DNA of 64,000 nucleotides from Halalkalibacter alkaliphilus (GTDB lineage Bacteria > Bacillota > Bacilli > Bacillales > Bacillaceae_D), in contig NZ_JAKRYL010000009.1 of NCBI RefSeq assembly GCF_023555415.1, positions 62,001 to 126,000 on the forward strand. The letters run 5' to 3'. Positions 26,434 through 34,989 of this stretch are shown here, piece by piece. The notes under the pieces are model-generated. The model was not told where the DNA came from and did no database searches. It worked only from the letters and a program-made list of their open reading frames with translations. The translations under genes and the position numbers were made by a program. Each line of letters opens with the position of its first letter. Position 1 is the stretch's first letter.

Positions 26434-27312
26434 TTGAGAAAAGTGAAAGTAGCAGCTACACAAATGAGCTGTTCTAATAATATAGAAGAAAATATAAAGA
26501 AAGCTGATAAGTTAGTAAGGGAAGCAGCAAGTCAAGGTGCACAAATCATTCAAATTCAAGAATTGTTTGAAACACCTTACTTCTGTCAAAAGGAAAAATC
26601 TGATTATTATATTTATGCAACAGAAGTAGAAAAAAACAAAGCCATTACTCATTTTAAAAAGGTTGCTAAGGAGCTTGAAGTTGTACTTCCGATTAGCTTT
26701 TATGAAAAGAAAAATAATGCTCGTTACAACTCGTTAGCTGTCATTGATGCTGATGGGGAAGTACTAGGTGTTTATCGCAAAAGTCATATTCCAGATGGAC
26801 CAGGTTATGAAGAAAAATTTTATTTTAACCCTGGCGACACAGGGTTTAAAGTTTGGGACACACGCTATGCGAAAATTGGAATAGGAGTTTGTTGGGATCA
26901 GTGGTATCCTGAAGCAGCAAGATGTATGGCGCTAATGGGAGCAGAAATTTTATTTTACCCGACAGCCATTGGTTCAGAGCCGCATGATGATACAATTGAC
27001 TCCAAGGACCATTGGCAAACAGTTATGCTAGGGCATGCTGCATCGAATTTAGTGCCAGTTGTAGCCTCGAACCGAGTAGGAGTAGAAGAGGATGAAGATT
27101 TCAAAATTACGTTCTATGGCTCTTCTTTTATTGCAGGACCTCAAGGAAACAAAGTAGAAGAAGCGGACCGAACAGAAGAAACGGTCCTTGTAGCAGAATT
27201 TGATCTTGATGCATTAGACATTCAACGCATCGAGTGGGGCATTTTCCGTGATCGTAGACCTGATTTATATAAAATTATTACTTCCTACGATGGTGAGTTA
27301 ATTATTAAATAG
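26434..27312 (+). CDS. aguB: N-carbamoylputrescine amidase
   Basis: Nitrilase-superfamily hydrolase converting N-carbamoylputrescine to putrescine. 292 residues with the E43-K116-C153 triad (IIQIQELF, YRKSHIPDGPGYEEKFYF, GVCWDQWYPEAARCMALMGAE). TTG start 6 nt after GAGGTGA. Together with aguA it gives a complete agmatine-to-putrescine route. speA is not in the window. Confidence 0.94.
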   Translation: MRKVKVAATQMSCSNNIEENIKKADKLVREAASQGAQIIQIQELFETPYFCQKEKSDYYIYATEVEKNKAITHFKKVAKELEVVLPISFYEKKNNARYNSLAVIDADGEVLGVYRKSHIPDGPGYEEKFYFNPGDTGFKVWDTRYAKIGIGVCWDQWYPEAARCMALMGAEILFYPTAIGSEPHDDTIDSKDHWQTVMLGHAASNLVPVVASNRVGVEEDEDFKITFYGSSFIAGPQGNKVEEADRTEETVLVAEFDLDALDIQRIEWGIFRDRRPDLYKIITSYDGELIIK

Positions 27313-27320
27313 CATAGATA

Positions 27321-27361
27321 GGATCTGAACCTTTTTCATGTTAGGGGTCAGATCCTTTAAA
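27321..27361 (+). terminator. Terminator after aguAB
   Basis: GGATCTGA and TCAGATCC flank an ~18-nt loop, followed by TTTAAAAA; only a modest terminator. Confidence 0.55.
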
Positions 27362-27391
27362 AATACTTTGTTATATAAAGGAGTCAGGATA

Positions 27392-27814
27392 ATGACACGT
27401 TTACTTCCTTATTTAGTAATGGATGGAAATGCTAAAGAAGCAGTAGAGTTTTACGAAAAAGCTTTGCATGCAAATGTGATTGGAGTTCAAACCTTTGGTG
27501 AAATGCCGGAAAATCCTGATTTTCCATTACCAGATTCGGCTAAGGATCGAGTATCACATGCGATGATCAAAGTCGGTGAGACAGATATGATGCTCTCGGA
27601 TACATTTCCAGGCACACCTTATGAAAAAGGAAATCATGTAACAATTTGTATTATGGCTGATACGAAAGAACAGGCAAAAGACTTTTATGATGGATTGCAA
27701 GAAGGTGGACAAGTGACGATGCCTCTTCAGGAAACGTTTTGGAGTCCAGCTTATGGGATTGTCATTGATAAATTTGGTGTGACATTTCAGATTTCGACTG
27801 AAAGTGGACAGTAA
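27392..27814 (+). CDS. PhnB-like VOC-superfamily protein
   Basis: 140 residues from the ATG at 27392, which has AAAGGAG upstream (the earlier ATG at 27338 overlaps the aguB terminator). PhnB/YjdN-type pattern: LLPYLVMDGNAKEAVEFYEKALHA, VSHAMIKVGETDMMLSD and the C-terminal ETFWSPAYGIVIDKFGVTFQI. Members are of uncertain function, often annotated as glyoxalase/bleomycin-resistance-like or demethylubiquinone methyltransferase-like. No neighbours suggest a pathway. Confidence 0.85.
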   Translation: MTRLLPYLVMDGNAKEAVEFYEKALHANVIGVQTFGEMPENPDFPLPDSAKDRVSHAMIKVGETDMMLSDTFPGTPYEKGNHVTICIMADTKEQAKDFYDGLQEGGQVTMPLQETFWSPAYGIVIDKFGVTFQISTESGQ

Positions 27815-27822
27815 CGAAAGGA

Positions 27823-27856
27823 ATGAGTATGAACCAGTTGGTTTGTACTCTTTTTT
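27823..27856 (+). terminator. Terminator after the PhnB-like gene
   Basis: GAGTATGAACCA pairs imperfectly with GGTTTGTACTC, followed by TTTTTT. Confidence 0.65.
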
Positions 27857-27904
27857 GGTATGTTAAAGCCAATAAGAAAATAAAGGAATTGGCTATATAT
27901 AAGT

Positions 27905-27992
27905 AAGTTGTGGCAAGAATCAAAAATGATCTTTGCCACAACCGATAGACATATGTGTTCCCTTAAAGTAAAATGTGAACCGTTTCTTTAAG
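27905..27992 (-). terminator. Two hairpins downstream of opuAC
   Basis: Plus-strand GTTGTGGCAA...TTGCCACAAC (27909-27939) and CCCTTAAAG...CTTTAAGGG (27961-27992) lie just after the opuA operon end on the minus strand; either could act as terminator or 3' stabiliser. Confidence 0.55.
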
Positions 27993-28006
27993 GGTCAATT
28001 CTTAAT

Positions 28007-28951
28007 TTACTCAACAACTAAATCTTCAATAGAATCAATATCCATGTAAGTTGGAACAGCTAAGCCAAGAGCAGTACCGTGAAGGTTAGAACCTAAGTCA
28101 ATGAAGTCCCCTTCGTATTGCTCATAGTAATCAGCGTGTGTTGTAGGTAACCATGCACCTACTGTTGCATCACCACTACCTGTTGCAATACCAGCCCACA
28201 TTGGACCTGCATCTACTTGTGTTAATGTAACATCATAGCCAATAGACTCTAATACGTGGCCAAGAACATTTGTAGCAGCAACAGTTTCATCCCATGCTAC
28301 ATATAGCAATGTGAAATTATCACCATCAACGGTCTCAACACTTTCTATCCATGTAGCAACTAACTCTTCATTTTCGCTAACAAATTGCTCTGCAGCTTCT
28401 TCTACATTTGCACCATCATTGACAAGAGCCATAACATATTCAACATGATCAGGCTCCCAACCAAATTGATCTAATAATTGATATGCATTTGGATGATCTT
28501 CATCTAATCCTGTACGAGCAATTGTGTGAATGTCTTCCGCAGCACCGTATAGGTTCAGTGGATCTTCTAAGTATTTAAGTTCAAACTCAGAGAATTTCCA
28601 GTGTGGGCTCCAAGCAGTTACGATTATTGGCTCTTCGTTTTCATATGCACTTTTTAACGCAGCTGTCATCGCAGCATCTGAGCTTTCAACTACATTCCAG
28701 TCATCTTCAAGACCATACTCAGGTAAAACTTGGTTAATCGTAATGTTCATTAAACCAGCACCAGGGTCAATCCCAATAATTTCAAAATCAACGTCTTCTC
28801 CTACATGTGAAGCAGTCTCTTCTGCAGGTGTTTCTTCTGTACCTTCTACATCATCTGCAGGTGCCTCTTGAGATGCTTCTTCTCCTCCGCAAGCTGCTAG
28901 TCCTAAAGCTAGGACAGAGGCGGTTGTTAAACCTAATAATTTTTTTAGCAT
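28007..28951 (-). CDS. opuAC: Glycine betaine ABC transporter substrate-binding lipoprotein
   Basis: 314 residues. Lipoprotein signal with C21 in LGLAACGGEE, then an acidic Glu/Ala/Pro linker (about 22-50). The body matches OpuAC/ProX type (INQVLPEYGLEDDWNVVESSDAAMTAALKSAYENEEPIIVTAWSPHWKF), including tryptophans that could form the aromatic betaine cage. Last gene of opuAA-AB-AC. Its ATG overlaps the opuAB stop (TAATG), with SD AAGGGGG upstream, so translation is coupled. It imports compatible solutes under osmotic stress. Confidence 0.94.
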   Translation of the reverse strand: MLKKLLGLTTASVLALGLAACGGEEASQEAPADDVEGTEETPAEETASHVGEDVDFEIIGIDPGAGLMNITINQVLPEYGLEDDWNVVESSDAAMTAALKSAYENEEPIIVTAWSPHWKFSEFELKYLEDPLNLYGAAEDIHTIARTGLDEDHPNAYQLLDQFGWEPDHVEYVMALVNDGANVEEAAEQFVSENEELVATWIESVETVDGDNFTLLYVAWDETVAATNVLGHVLESIGYDVTLTQVDAGPMWAGIATGSGDATVGAWLPTTHADYYEQYEGDFIDLGSNLHGTALGLAVPTYMDIDSIEDLVVE

Positions 28952-29799
28952 TACTGTGTTCCCCCTTGTTTTTTGTTTCCTATATTTTGAGTGATTCGGT
29001 CTAAGATAATCGCAATGATTACAATAGCCAAACCAGCTTCAAAACCAACTCCAGTTTGAATCTGTGTGACGGCACGGTATACTTCTGTACCGAGTCCTGG
29101 TGCACCTACCATGGCTGCAATGACAACCATCGATAGAGCTAACATAATACTTTGATTAATTCCTGCCATGATTGTTGGCATGGCAAGAGGAATTTGAACT
29201 TTTAACAAACGTTGTTTCGTTGTTGAACCAAACGCGTTTGTTGCTTCAATTAAATCGGATGGTACTTGTTGAATCCCGAGTATTGTTAAGCGGATCGTAG
29301 GTGGCATAGCAAAAATAACCGATGCGACAACTCCAGGAACGACTCCTATATTAAAGAAGAAGATAGCAGGAATTAAGTAGACGAATGCAGGCATTGTTTG
29401 CATGAGGTCTAAGATTGGTGTAACAATTTGTCTTACCAATGTTTTCTGTGATGCCCATATTCCAATTGGAATCCCAACAATGATTGTGACAAACACAGCT
29501 GTTAGGACGAGAGCAAGGGTTTGCACCATATGCTCCCAATAACCTAAGTTCCAAATTAAGAGCAAACCTAGCACGGAAAATAATGCCATTCTCCATTTAC
29601 TAGTCTTCCAAGCTATAAATCCAATTAGTAAAATTAATACAATAGGAGGAGGGAGAATTAAGAGCCATTCAATGCCGTCTACCACACCTCGTAAAATGAC
29701 ACTAATAAATTGAAAAACACCACTTAAATTATCTGTCAGCCACGATACAAAAAGATCAATTATATCAGCTAACGGCAGTCTTGGAATGAAGTCTACCAT
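28951..29799 (-). CDS. opuAB: Glycine betaine ABC transporter permease
   Basis: 282 residues with about six to seven hydrophobic segments and the BPD_transp signature (EATNAFGSTTKQRLLKVQIPLAMPTIMAGINQ, about 190-221). Its first codons directly follow the opuAA stop, and its stop overlaps the opuAC start. Forms the membrane pore of the OpuA osmoprotectant importer. Confidence 0.94.
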   Translation of the reverse strand: MVDFIPRLPLADIIDLFVSWLTDNLSGVFQFISVILRGVVDGIEWLLILPPPIVLILLIGFIAWKTSKWRMALFSVLGLLLIWNLGYWEHMVQTLALVLTAVFVTIIVGIPIGIWASQKTLVRQIVTPILDLMQTMPAFVYLIPAIFFFNIGVVPGVVASVIFAMPPTIRLTILGIQQVPSDLIEATNAFGSTTKQRLLKVQIPLAMPTIMAGINQSIMLALSMVVIAAMVGAPGLGTEVYRAVTQIQTGVGFEAGLAIVIIAIILDRITQNIGNKKQGGTQ

Positions 29800-31032
29800 T
29801 TACTTCACCTCCAAAGCTTTGGCGCCTGTTAGTAGATTAATATGTTCTTCATCTCCAGCAAGGGCACCGATAACAGCACCTCTTACAAGAATTCCTTTTA
29901 AGCGGTTGTTCTCATCGGTTACAGCAACTGGGATGGATGCGTTTGATACTTTATCAAATAAATCCACTAGTAACACATCTGGTTTAACTGTAATTAAATC
30001 AGTTGTAATGACTTCAGTGAGTGACTGCTTTTTATCCATTGCTGCTTTAGCATCATGAGCAGAGATGGCACCAATTAATGTTTTTTGTTTATCAACAACA
30101 TAAATGGATGAGATTCCTAGTTCCTTCATCATTTTTAATGCAACACGTGGACCTTTGTCGGCTTGAACCGTTTCTGCTCGTTTCATCACATGATGAGCCG
30201 TCAGCACTTTTGCCAGGTCAACGTCTTCGACAAATCGTTCAACATATTGGTTGGATGGATTCATTAAAATTTCTTCAGGTGTACCAATTTGAACAATTTC
30301 TCCGTCTTTCATTAAGGCTATTCGGTCACCAATTCGAAGCGCCTCATCTAAATCATGTGTAATAAAGACAATGGTTTTCTCGACAGATGATTGTAGATCT
30401 AAAAGTTCATCTTGCATATCTTTACGAATAAGTGGATCAAGGGCACTGAATGCTTCATCCATTAAGAGAACATCTGGATTATTAGCTAAGGCACGTGCTA
30501 GACCGACACGCTGCTGCATCCCGCCACTTAGCTGGCTAGGGTATTGGTTTTCGTAGCCTTTTAATCCTACTAGTTCCAGAGATTCAAGTGCTTTTTTGTT
30601 TCGTTCCTCTTTCGGTACACCTTGGATTTCTAAGCCATACTCTGTGTTTTCTAGAACCGTATAATGAGGAAAGAGGGCAAACTTTTGAAACACCATACTG
30701 ATTTTTTCACGCCTAACTTCACGAAGCTGCTCCTTTGACATTTTGACAACATCTTTACCATCAATTTCTACTTTCCCACTCGTTGGATCAATTAATCGAT
30801 TTAACAGTCTGACTAGTGTCGACTTTCCACTTCCGGAAAGTCCCATGATGACAAAGATTTCACCAGAATGAACATTAAAGCTAGCTTGATTCACTCCAAC
30901 CGTACAACCGGTATTCGAAAGTATTTCTGATTTTGTTTTTCCACTCTCTAGTTGTCCGAGGGCTTGTTTTACATTTCTGCCAAAGATTTTGGTGACTTGA
31001 TCAACCTTTATCTTTACTTTTTTCTCATTCAT
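29800..31032 (-). CDS. opuAA: Glycine betaine ABC transporter ATP-binding protein
   Basis: 410 residues. ABC domain with Walker A GLSGSGKST (64-72), signature LSGGMQQRVGLARAL, and Walker B VLLMDEAFSALDP. Two tandem CBS domains fill the C-terminal third (about 285-400); in OpuA these sense ionic strength or c-di-AMP. SD AGAGGTG is about 6 nt from the ATG. First gene of the operon, divergent from the GbsR-type repressor gene. Confidence 0.95.
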   Translation of the reverse strand: MNEKKVKIKVDQVTKIFGRNVKQALGQLESGKTKSEILSNTGCTVGVNQASFNVHSGEIFVIMGLSGSGKSTLVRLLNRLIDPTSGKVEIDGKDVVKMSKEQLREVRREKISMVFQKFALFPHYTVLENTEYGLEIQGVPKEERNKKALESLELVGLKGYENQYPSQLSGGMQQRVGLARALANNPDVLLMDEAFSALDPLIRKDMQDELLDLQSSVEKTIVFITHDLDEALRIGDRIALMKDGEIVQIGTPEEILMNPSNQYVERFVEDVDLAKVLTAHHVMKRAETVQADKGPRVALKMMKELGISSIYVVDKQKTLIGAISAHDAKAAMDKKQSLTEVITTDLITVKPDVLLVDLFDKVSNASIPVAVTDENNRLKGILVRGAVIGALAGDEEHINLLTGAKALEVK

Positions 31033-31123
31033 ATTTACACCTCTTTTATAACCACCATCTCATTATATAAATGTTATCCTTCAATCTTCAAAGAGCATTA
31101 AAGGGCAAAATTACCACATTTAG

Positions 31124-31147
31124 TTTGTACAGTTAAAACTGAACAAA
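31124..31147. promoter_or_regulatory. Candidate GbsR/OpuCR operator
   Basis: TTTGT-A-CAGTT-AA-AACTG-A-ACAAA is a 24-bp dyad with 20 matching positions between the divergent opuAA and gbsR-type genes. Confidence 0.6.
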
Positions 31148-31267
31148 ATAAATAAACTTTATTCTTAGAATTGCTCCAAATAACTCATTATTCCTTCTTT
31201 TTTCCAATTTCATCTTTTGAAATTGATGTGGTAGTCTATAAAAAAAGCTCCGCGGGGAAGTGATGGA

Positions 31268-31810
31268 ATGAATGAGTTGGACAAGCTAGAGCAAGCTAGG
31301 TCACGCTTTATTGATTCAATGGCACAAAACATGAATCTTTATGGGATTACGCCTTCAGTAGGTAGATTATATGGATTGCTTTATTTTAGTGAAAGGCCAA
31401 TGACGTTAGATTGTATGAAAGATGAACTAGGGATGAGCAAGACGAGTATGAGTACGTCAGTTAGGCAGCTACAAGAGTTGAAGATGGTTGAAAAAGTTTG
31501 GAAAAAAGGGATTCGGAAAGATTTATATCAATCGATCGATGATTGGTATGAGACATTTTCAGATTTATTCTCTGTTAAGTGGAGGGCAGGAGTCTCTTTA
31601 AACATTAACTCTCTTCAAAAGTCTTTAGAGGAATTAGATGAATTGCTTGCAGACGAAGGAACATCTGATGAGGTAAAAAAGGAAGCTGAAGTAGACAAAG
31701 AAAAGTTATTGCATGCGTTAGAGTACTACGATTGGCTTAACCGTCTTATTGATAGCATTGAATCAAAAGAGATTTTTGAATATATTCCAAAGAAAAAAAG
31801 TAACATTTAA
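31268..31810 (+). CDS. GbsR/OpuCR-type repressor of osmoprotectant genes
   Basis: 180 residues. A MarR-like winged HTH at about 25-90 (YGITPSVGRLYGLLYFSERPMTLDCMKDELGMSKTSMSTSVRQLQ), then a helical C-terminal half ending YYDWLNRLIDSIESKEIFEYIPKKK, closely following B. subtilis GbsR, a choline-sensing repressor. Divergent from opuAA-AB-AC, with a palindrome in the shared region, so it very likely represses opuA and itself. SD GGGGAAGTGA. A strong T-tract terminator follows. Confidence 0.88.
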   Translation: MNELDKLEQARSRFIDSMAQNMNLYGITPSVGRLYGLLYFSERPMTLDCMKDELGMSKTSMSTSVRQLQELKMVEKVWKKGIRKDLYQSIDDWYETFSDLFSVKWRAGVSLNINSLQKSLEELDELLADEGTSDEVKKEAEVDKEKLLHALEYYDWLNRLIDSIESKEIFEYIPKKKSNI

Positions 31811-31843
31811 ACCAAATCCCTGTAGGTTTGGTTTTTTTTTTTA
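31807..31843 (+). terminator. Terminator after the GbsR-type gene
   Basis: AAACCAAATCC/..GGTTTGGTTT arms followed by 11 T residues. Confidence 0.8.
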
Positions 31844-31887
31844 TCTAATCTAAAAAGAGTAAGGTGGTGAACTATCGACTCGTTTTG

Positions 31888-31912
31888 TATAATAAATGTA
31901 GCAAATTGCAAC
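31888..31912 (+). promoter_or_regulatory. -10 box and operator-like dyad of the PrpR-type regulator gene
   Basis: TATAAT at 31888-31893 is followed by GTAGCAAATTGCAAC (31898-31912) at the presumed start site. The reverse complement of the dyad matches 14 of 15 bases of GTTGCAATTTGCAAC at 33678-33692. Confidence 0.6.
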
Positions 31913-31927
31913 AAGGGAGTTAAATGT

Positions 31928-33676
31928 ATGGGGATAAAAATATTGTTTATAGCACCGTATCGAGGGCTAAAGGAATTAGCAACTGTGCTGGCAAAGCAGC
32001 AAGCCGACCTTGATATTATTATAGAAGAAGCAGATTTAAGTGCTGCTATTCCTATTGTGAAAGCATATGAAAATAAGGGGATTAAGTTCATTATTAGTCG
32101 TGGCGGTACTGCGAACTTAATTAGTAAGTATACGGATATTCCTGTAATAGAGGTGAAACTGTCAGGTTATGATATTTTGAGGACATTGACACTCATTAAA
32201 GATTATCAAATGAAAGTCCAAATGATTGGGTTCCCTAATATTTGTAATGATGTGCTTTCTGTTTCAAGTTTACTTAATATAGATATTTCCTACACCATTG
32301 TCGACCGTAAAGAGGAAGTAGCAACTGCTGTTAAAGCTGCTTGGGATCAAGGTGCCCAGCTTATTTTAGGTGATACAATTACAGTGAAAACAGCAGAGGG
32401 TTTTGGGCTGCAAGGGATGATGATTACAACTGGAAAGGAGTCTGTTTTAGAAGTTTTTGATCAAGTTAAGCAAATGAATCAGGCTATGGAACAGATAGAA
32501 AAAGACTATTCCTTGTACAAAGAACTATTACATTCTATAAATGATGGCATTGCTATTTTTCAAGAAGGTGGAGAAATTATCTATGCCAATCAGGTGTTTA
32601 AACAGAAGTTGTTTGATCGAAATGAAGAGTCTTCTATTTTTAATTTACCAGAAGAGTTTTTGCAATTAATTTCAGAGTTGATATCTAAAGTGGATGAAGA
32701 TGTAATTAGTTCGACGATCGCCTTGCAAGGGGAAAGTCTGTATGTAACTGCAGGGAAGTTCATTGATAGAGGTAATGAGTACTTTTATTTCAAAATACAT
32801 GAAATAAACATAGAAGAAAAAAAGAGTATAGAAGTTCACATTGGCAGAATGCCACGTACATCTTTTGCGCAAATAGTGACAAGTAGTCACGTAATGAGAC
32901 ATGTCTTAGAAGAAGCAAGGCAAGCGTCAGCACATAATGACCCACTTGTTATTTGGGGTGATAAAGGAGTTGGAAAGAAGTTTCTTGCGTCCTCTATTCA
33001 CACAGAGGGTAGGTGGAACGAAGGGTCATTTGTTGAGTTGATCATAGAAACGGATTCTAATAAAGTGGTTAGTGAAATAGCTAATTTTCTTACTATGCTT
33101 GAAAAAACAACGGTTTATGTTACTGGATTTGAGAAGATAACAATCGAACATCAAAAGGAAATAGCACAACTATTTGAAAAAAATAATCAAGTGAGAGTGA
33201 TATACTCATTTACCGATGATCCCAAAATGCATAAAGAACTGATCAAACAAGTTAAAAGAAATCATATATATGTACCAACTTTACATGAACGTATCGAAGA
33301 TTTACCTGAATTAATTCGGTTATTTGTTAGTATCTTTAATGCTCAATTTGGGAAACAAATAGTGGGGATTAAGGAAGATGCTCTTGTTTCGCTAAAATCA
33401 GTAAAGTGGACAGAAAATGTGAAGCAGTTAAAAGAGGTTGTAAAAGAGCTTGTCATTCGTTCAGAGGGAGATTACATTGAGAAGTTGTTACTAGACACGG
33501 TGCCTCTTGGTAAATCTAAAGGAGATAATGGATCTTTCATTGATTTAACAAAAACGTTAGCAGAAATAGAAAAACAAATCATTCTTACTGTACTTGAAGA
33601 GGAAAATATGAACCAAACAAAAGCAGCAAAACGGTTAGGGATTAACCGTACGACTTTATGGCGCAAAATAAACTAA
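31928..33676 (+). CDS. PrpR-N-domain regulator with AAA+ and Fis HTH (likely controls acid-sugar genes)
   Basis: 582 residues. A PrpR N-terminal sensor (about 1-175: PYRGLKELATVLAKQQADLDIIIEEADL, ISRGGTANLI) is followed by a PAS-like region (about 190-290) and a shrunken AAA+ module with Walker A GDKGVGKK (about 344-351). The C-terminal Fis HTH is NQTKAAKRLGINRTTLWRKIN. The GAFTGA loop needed for sigma-54 contact is absent and the AAA+ core is degenerate, so it probably acts with sigma-A. Upstream of kdgT/kinase/PdxA2 genes with a terminator between, it is their likely ligand-responsive regulator. Confidence 0.8.
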   Translation: MGIKILFIAPYRGLKELATVLAKQQADLDIIIEEADLSAAIPIVKAYENKGIKFIISRGGTANLISKYTDIPVIEVKLSGYDILRTLTLIKDYQMKVQMIGFPNICNDVLSVSSLLNIDISYTIVDRKEEVATAVKAAWDQGAQLILGDTITVKTAEGFGLQGMMITTGKESVLEVFDQVKQMNQAMEQIEKDYSLYKELLHSINDGIAIFQEGGEIIYANQVFKQKLFDRNEESSIFNLPEEFLQLISELISKVDEDVISSTIALQGESLYVTAGKFIDRGNEYFYFKIHEINIEEKKSIEVHIGRMPRTSFAQIVTSSHVMRHVLEEARQASAHNDPLVIWGDKGVGKKFLASSIHTEGRWNEGSFVELIIETDSNKVVSEIANFLTMLEKTTVYVTGFEKITIEHQKEIAQLFEKNNQVRVIYSFTDDPKMHKELIKQVKRNHIYVPTLHERIEDLPELIRLFVSIFNAQFGKQIVGIKEDALVSLKSVKWTENVKQLKEVVKELVIRSEGDYIEKLLLDTVPLGKSKGDNGSFIDLTKTLAEIEKQIILTVLEEENMNQTKAAKRLGINRTTLWRKIN

Positions 33677-33709
33677 CGTTGCAATTTGCAACGTTAGTTT
33701 ATTTTTTTT
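33669..33709 (+). terminator. Terminator containing the GTTGCAATTTGCAAC dyad
   Basis: Perfect stem AAACTAACGTTGCA/TGCAACGTTAGTTT followed by eight T. The core duplicates the operator-like dyad upstream of the regulator gene. Confidence 0.88.
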
Positions 33710-33764
33710 GTTTTTAACAGAAAAAAGTATTGCAAAAATAAACATATGTGTTTATACTTACAAT

Positions 33765-33885
33765 TGTAAGCGCGTTACATTTTGTTCAAAAATAAAAATT
33801 GTTGCAATATTAATCATATAATTAGCTTTTATTAAATTTTTTTGAAAAAAGGTAAAGCGTTTCCAACGAAATGTAAGCGCAATAA
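33765..33885 (+). promoter_or_regulatory. Cluster of cre-like elements upstream of the KdgT-type gene
   Basis: TGTAAGCGCGTTACA (33765-33779, one base longer than consensus), AAAGCGTTTCCA (near 33855) and TGTAAGCGCAATAA (33872-33885, two mismatches) precede the permease gene. GTTGCAATATT occurs at about 33799. Confidence 0.4.
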
Positions 33886-33905
33886 AAAATAAAGGAGTTT
33901 TCACA

Positions 33906-34883
33906 ATGCAACTTAAACAAACATTAGATAGAATTCCAGGCGGCATGATGGTTGTACCATTATTGCTAGCTGCAACTATTAATACAGTAGCTCCCGATTT
34001 ACTTCGGATCGGTAACTTTACAGAGGCGCTCTTTGTAAATGGAGCAGGAACACTTATTGCCCTTTTCTTACTTTGTGCTGGTGCACAAATCAATGTTCGT
34101 AATATAGGGGTGTCTGTTGGAAAAGGGGCAACGCTTCTTGGAGTGAAATGGCTAGTCGGTGCAGCAGTTGGTTTACTAGCTTTCATGATGGCAGGTTCAG
34201 ATGGCTTATTCTTTGGTTTAGTTCCTATCGCTATCATTGCAGCAATGACAAATAGTAATGGTGGCTTGTACATGGCTTTAGTAGGGCAGTACGGAAAAGC
34301 AGATGATAAAGCGGCATATTCAGTATTAGCTTTAAATGATGGTCCGTTTTTAACGATGGTAGCTCTATCAATTTTCGGAGCAATGGGATTTGTTGAAGGA
34401 ATGTTCTCAGCAACAGCATTTATTTCTGTTTTACTACCAATTGTAATCGGTTTTATTCTTGGAAACTTAGATGGTGAAATGAGAGATTTCTTAAGTAAAG
34501 GTAGTGATATGTTAATTCCGTTCTTTGCTTTTGCATTAGGGATGGGGATTAACTTCCAAGCAATTATTCAAGGTGGTTTAGCTGGTATTGTGATTGGAGT
34601 AATGACGGTTTTAGTTACAGGTTCAGTAGCATATTACGTGTTCAAACTATTTAATTGGAACCCGATTGTTGGTGCGGCTGAAGGGTCAACAGCAGGAAAT
34701 GCTGTAGCAACACCTGCAGCAATTGCAGCAGCGAGTCCGGTTTTTGCAGCAAATGCTGAATTAGCAACGGTTCAAGTAGCAGCAAGTGTTGTAACGACAG
34801 CCATTCTACTGCCGATATTTGTTGCCTTTTTAGTAAAGCGTTTAGAGAAAAAAGGAAAAACTGCAGCGAATAACTTCCAATAG
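33906..34883 (+). CDS. KdgT-family sugar-acid permease
   Basis: 325 residues with about ten hydrophobic segments. KdgT signatures: IPGGMMVVPLLLAATINT at the start, AAMTNSNGGLYMALVGQYG, LNDGPF and AAEGSTAGNAVATPAAIAA. The E. coli prototype imports 2-keto-3-deoxygluconate; next to a four-carbon acid-sugar kinase and PdxA2, the likely substrate here is D-threonate or D-erythronate. SD AAAGGAG 8 nt before the ATG. First gene of a three-gene operon. Confidence 0.9.
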   Translation: MQLKQTLDRIPGGMMVVPLLLAATINTVAPDLLRIGNFTEALFVNGAGTLIALFLLCAGAQINVRNIGVSVGKGATLLGVKWLVGAAVGLLAFMMAGSDGLFFGLVPIAIIAAMTNSNGGLYMALVGQYGKADDKAAYSVLALNDGPFLTMVALSIFGAMGFVEGMFSATAFISVLLPIVIGFILGNLDGEMRDFLSKGSDMLIPFFAFALGMGINFQAIIQGGLAGIVIGVMTVLVTGSVAYYVFKLFNWNPIVGAAEGSTAGNAVATPAAIAAASPVFAANAELATVQVAASVVTTAILLPIFVAFLVKRLEKKGKTAANNFQ

Positions 34884-34989
34884 TTAGTTATGAGGAACCA
34901 TTCATTTCTAATGAATGGCTTTCTCTTTATAGCAATCTATAAAAATAGAAAGATTGCGATTTTCTATTGAGGATAAGGAGTGGAAAACA

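Noticed and set aside
29351-31032. ORFs on the opposite strand within the opuA operon
   Set aside because: The opuAA, opuAB and opuAC frames are complete and family-supported; the opposite-strand ORFs have no SD or recognisable domains.
33765-33779. A strict cre box upstream of the KdgT-type gene
   Set aside because: TGTAAGCGCGTTACA is one base too long for the TGWAANCGNTNWCA consensus; kept only as part of a low-confidence cluster.
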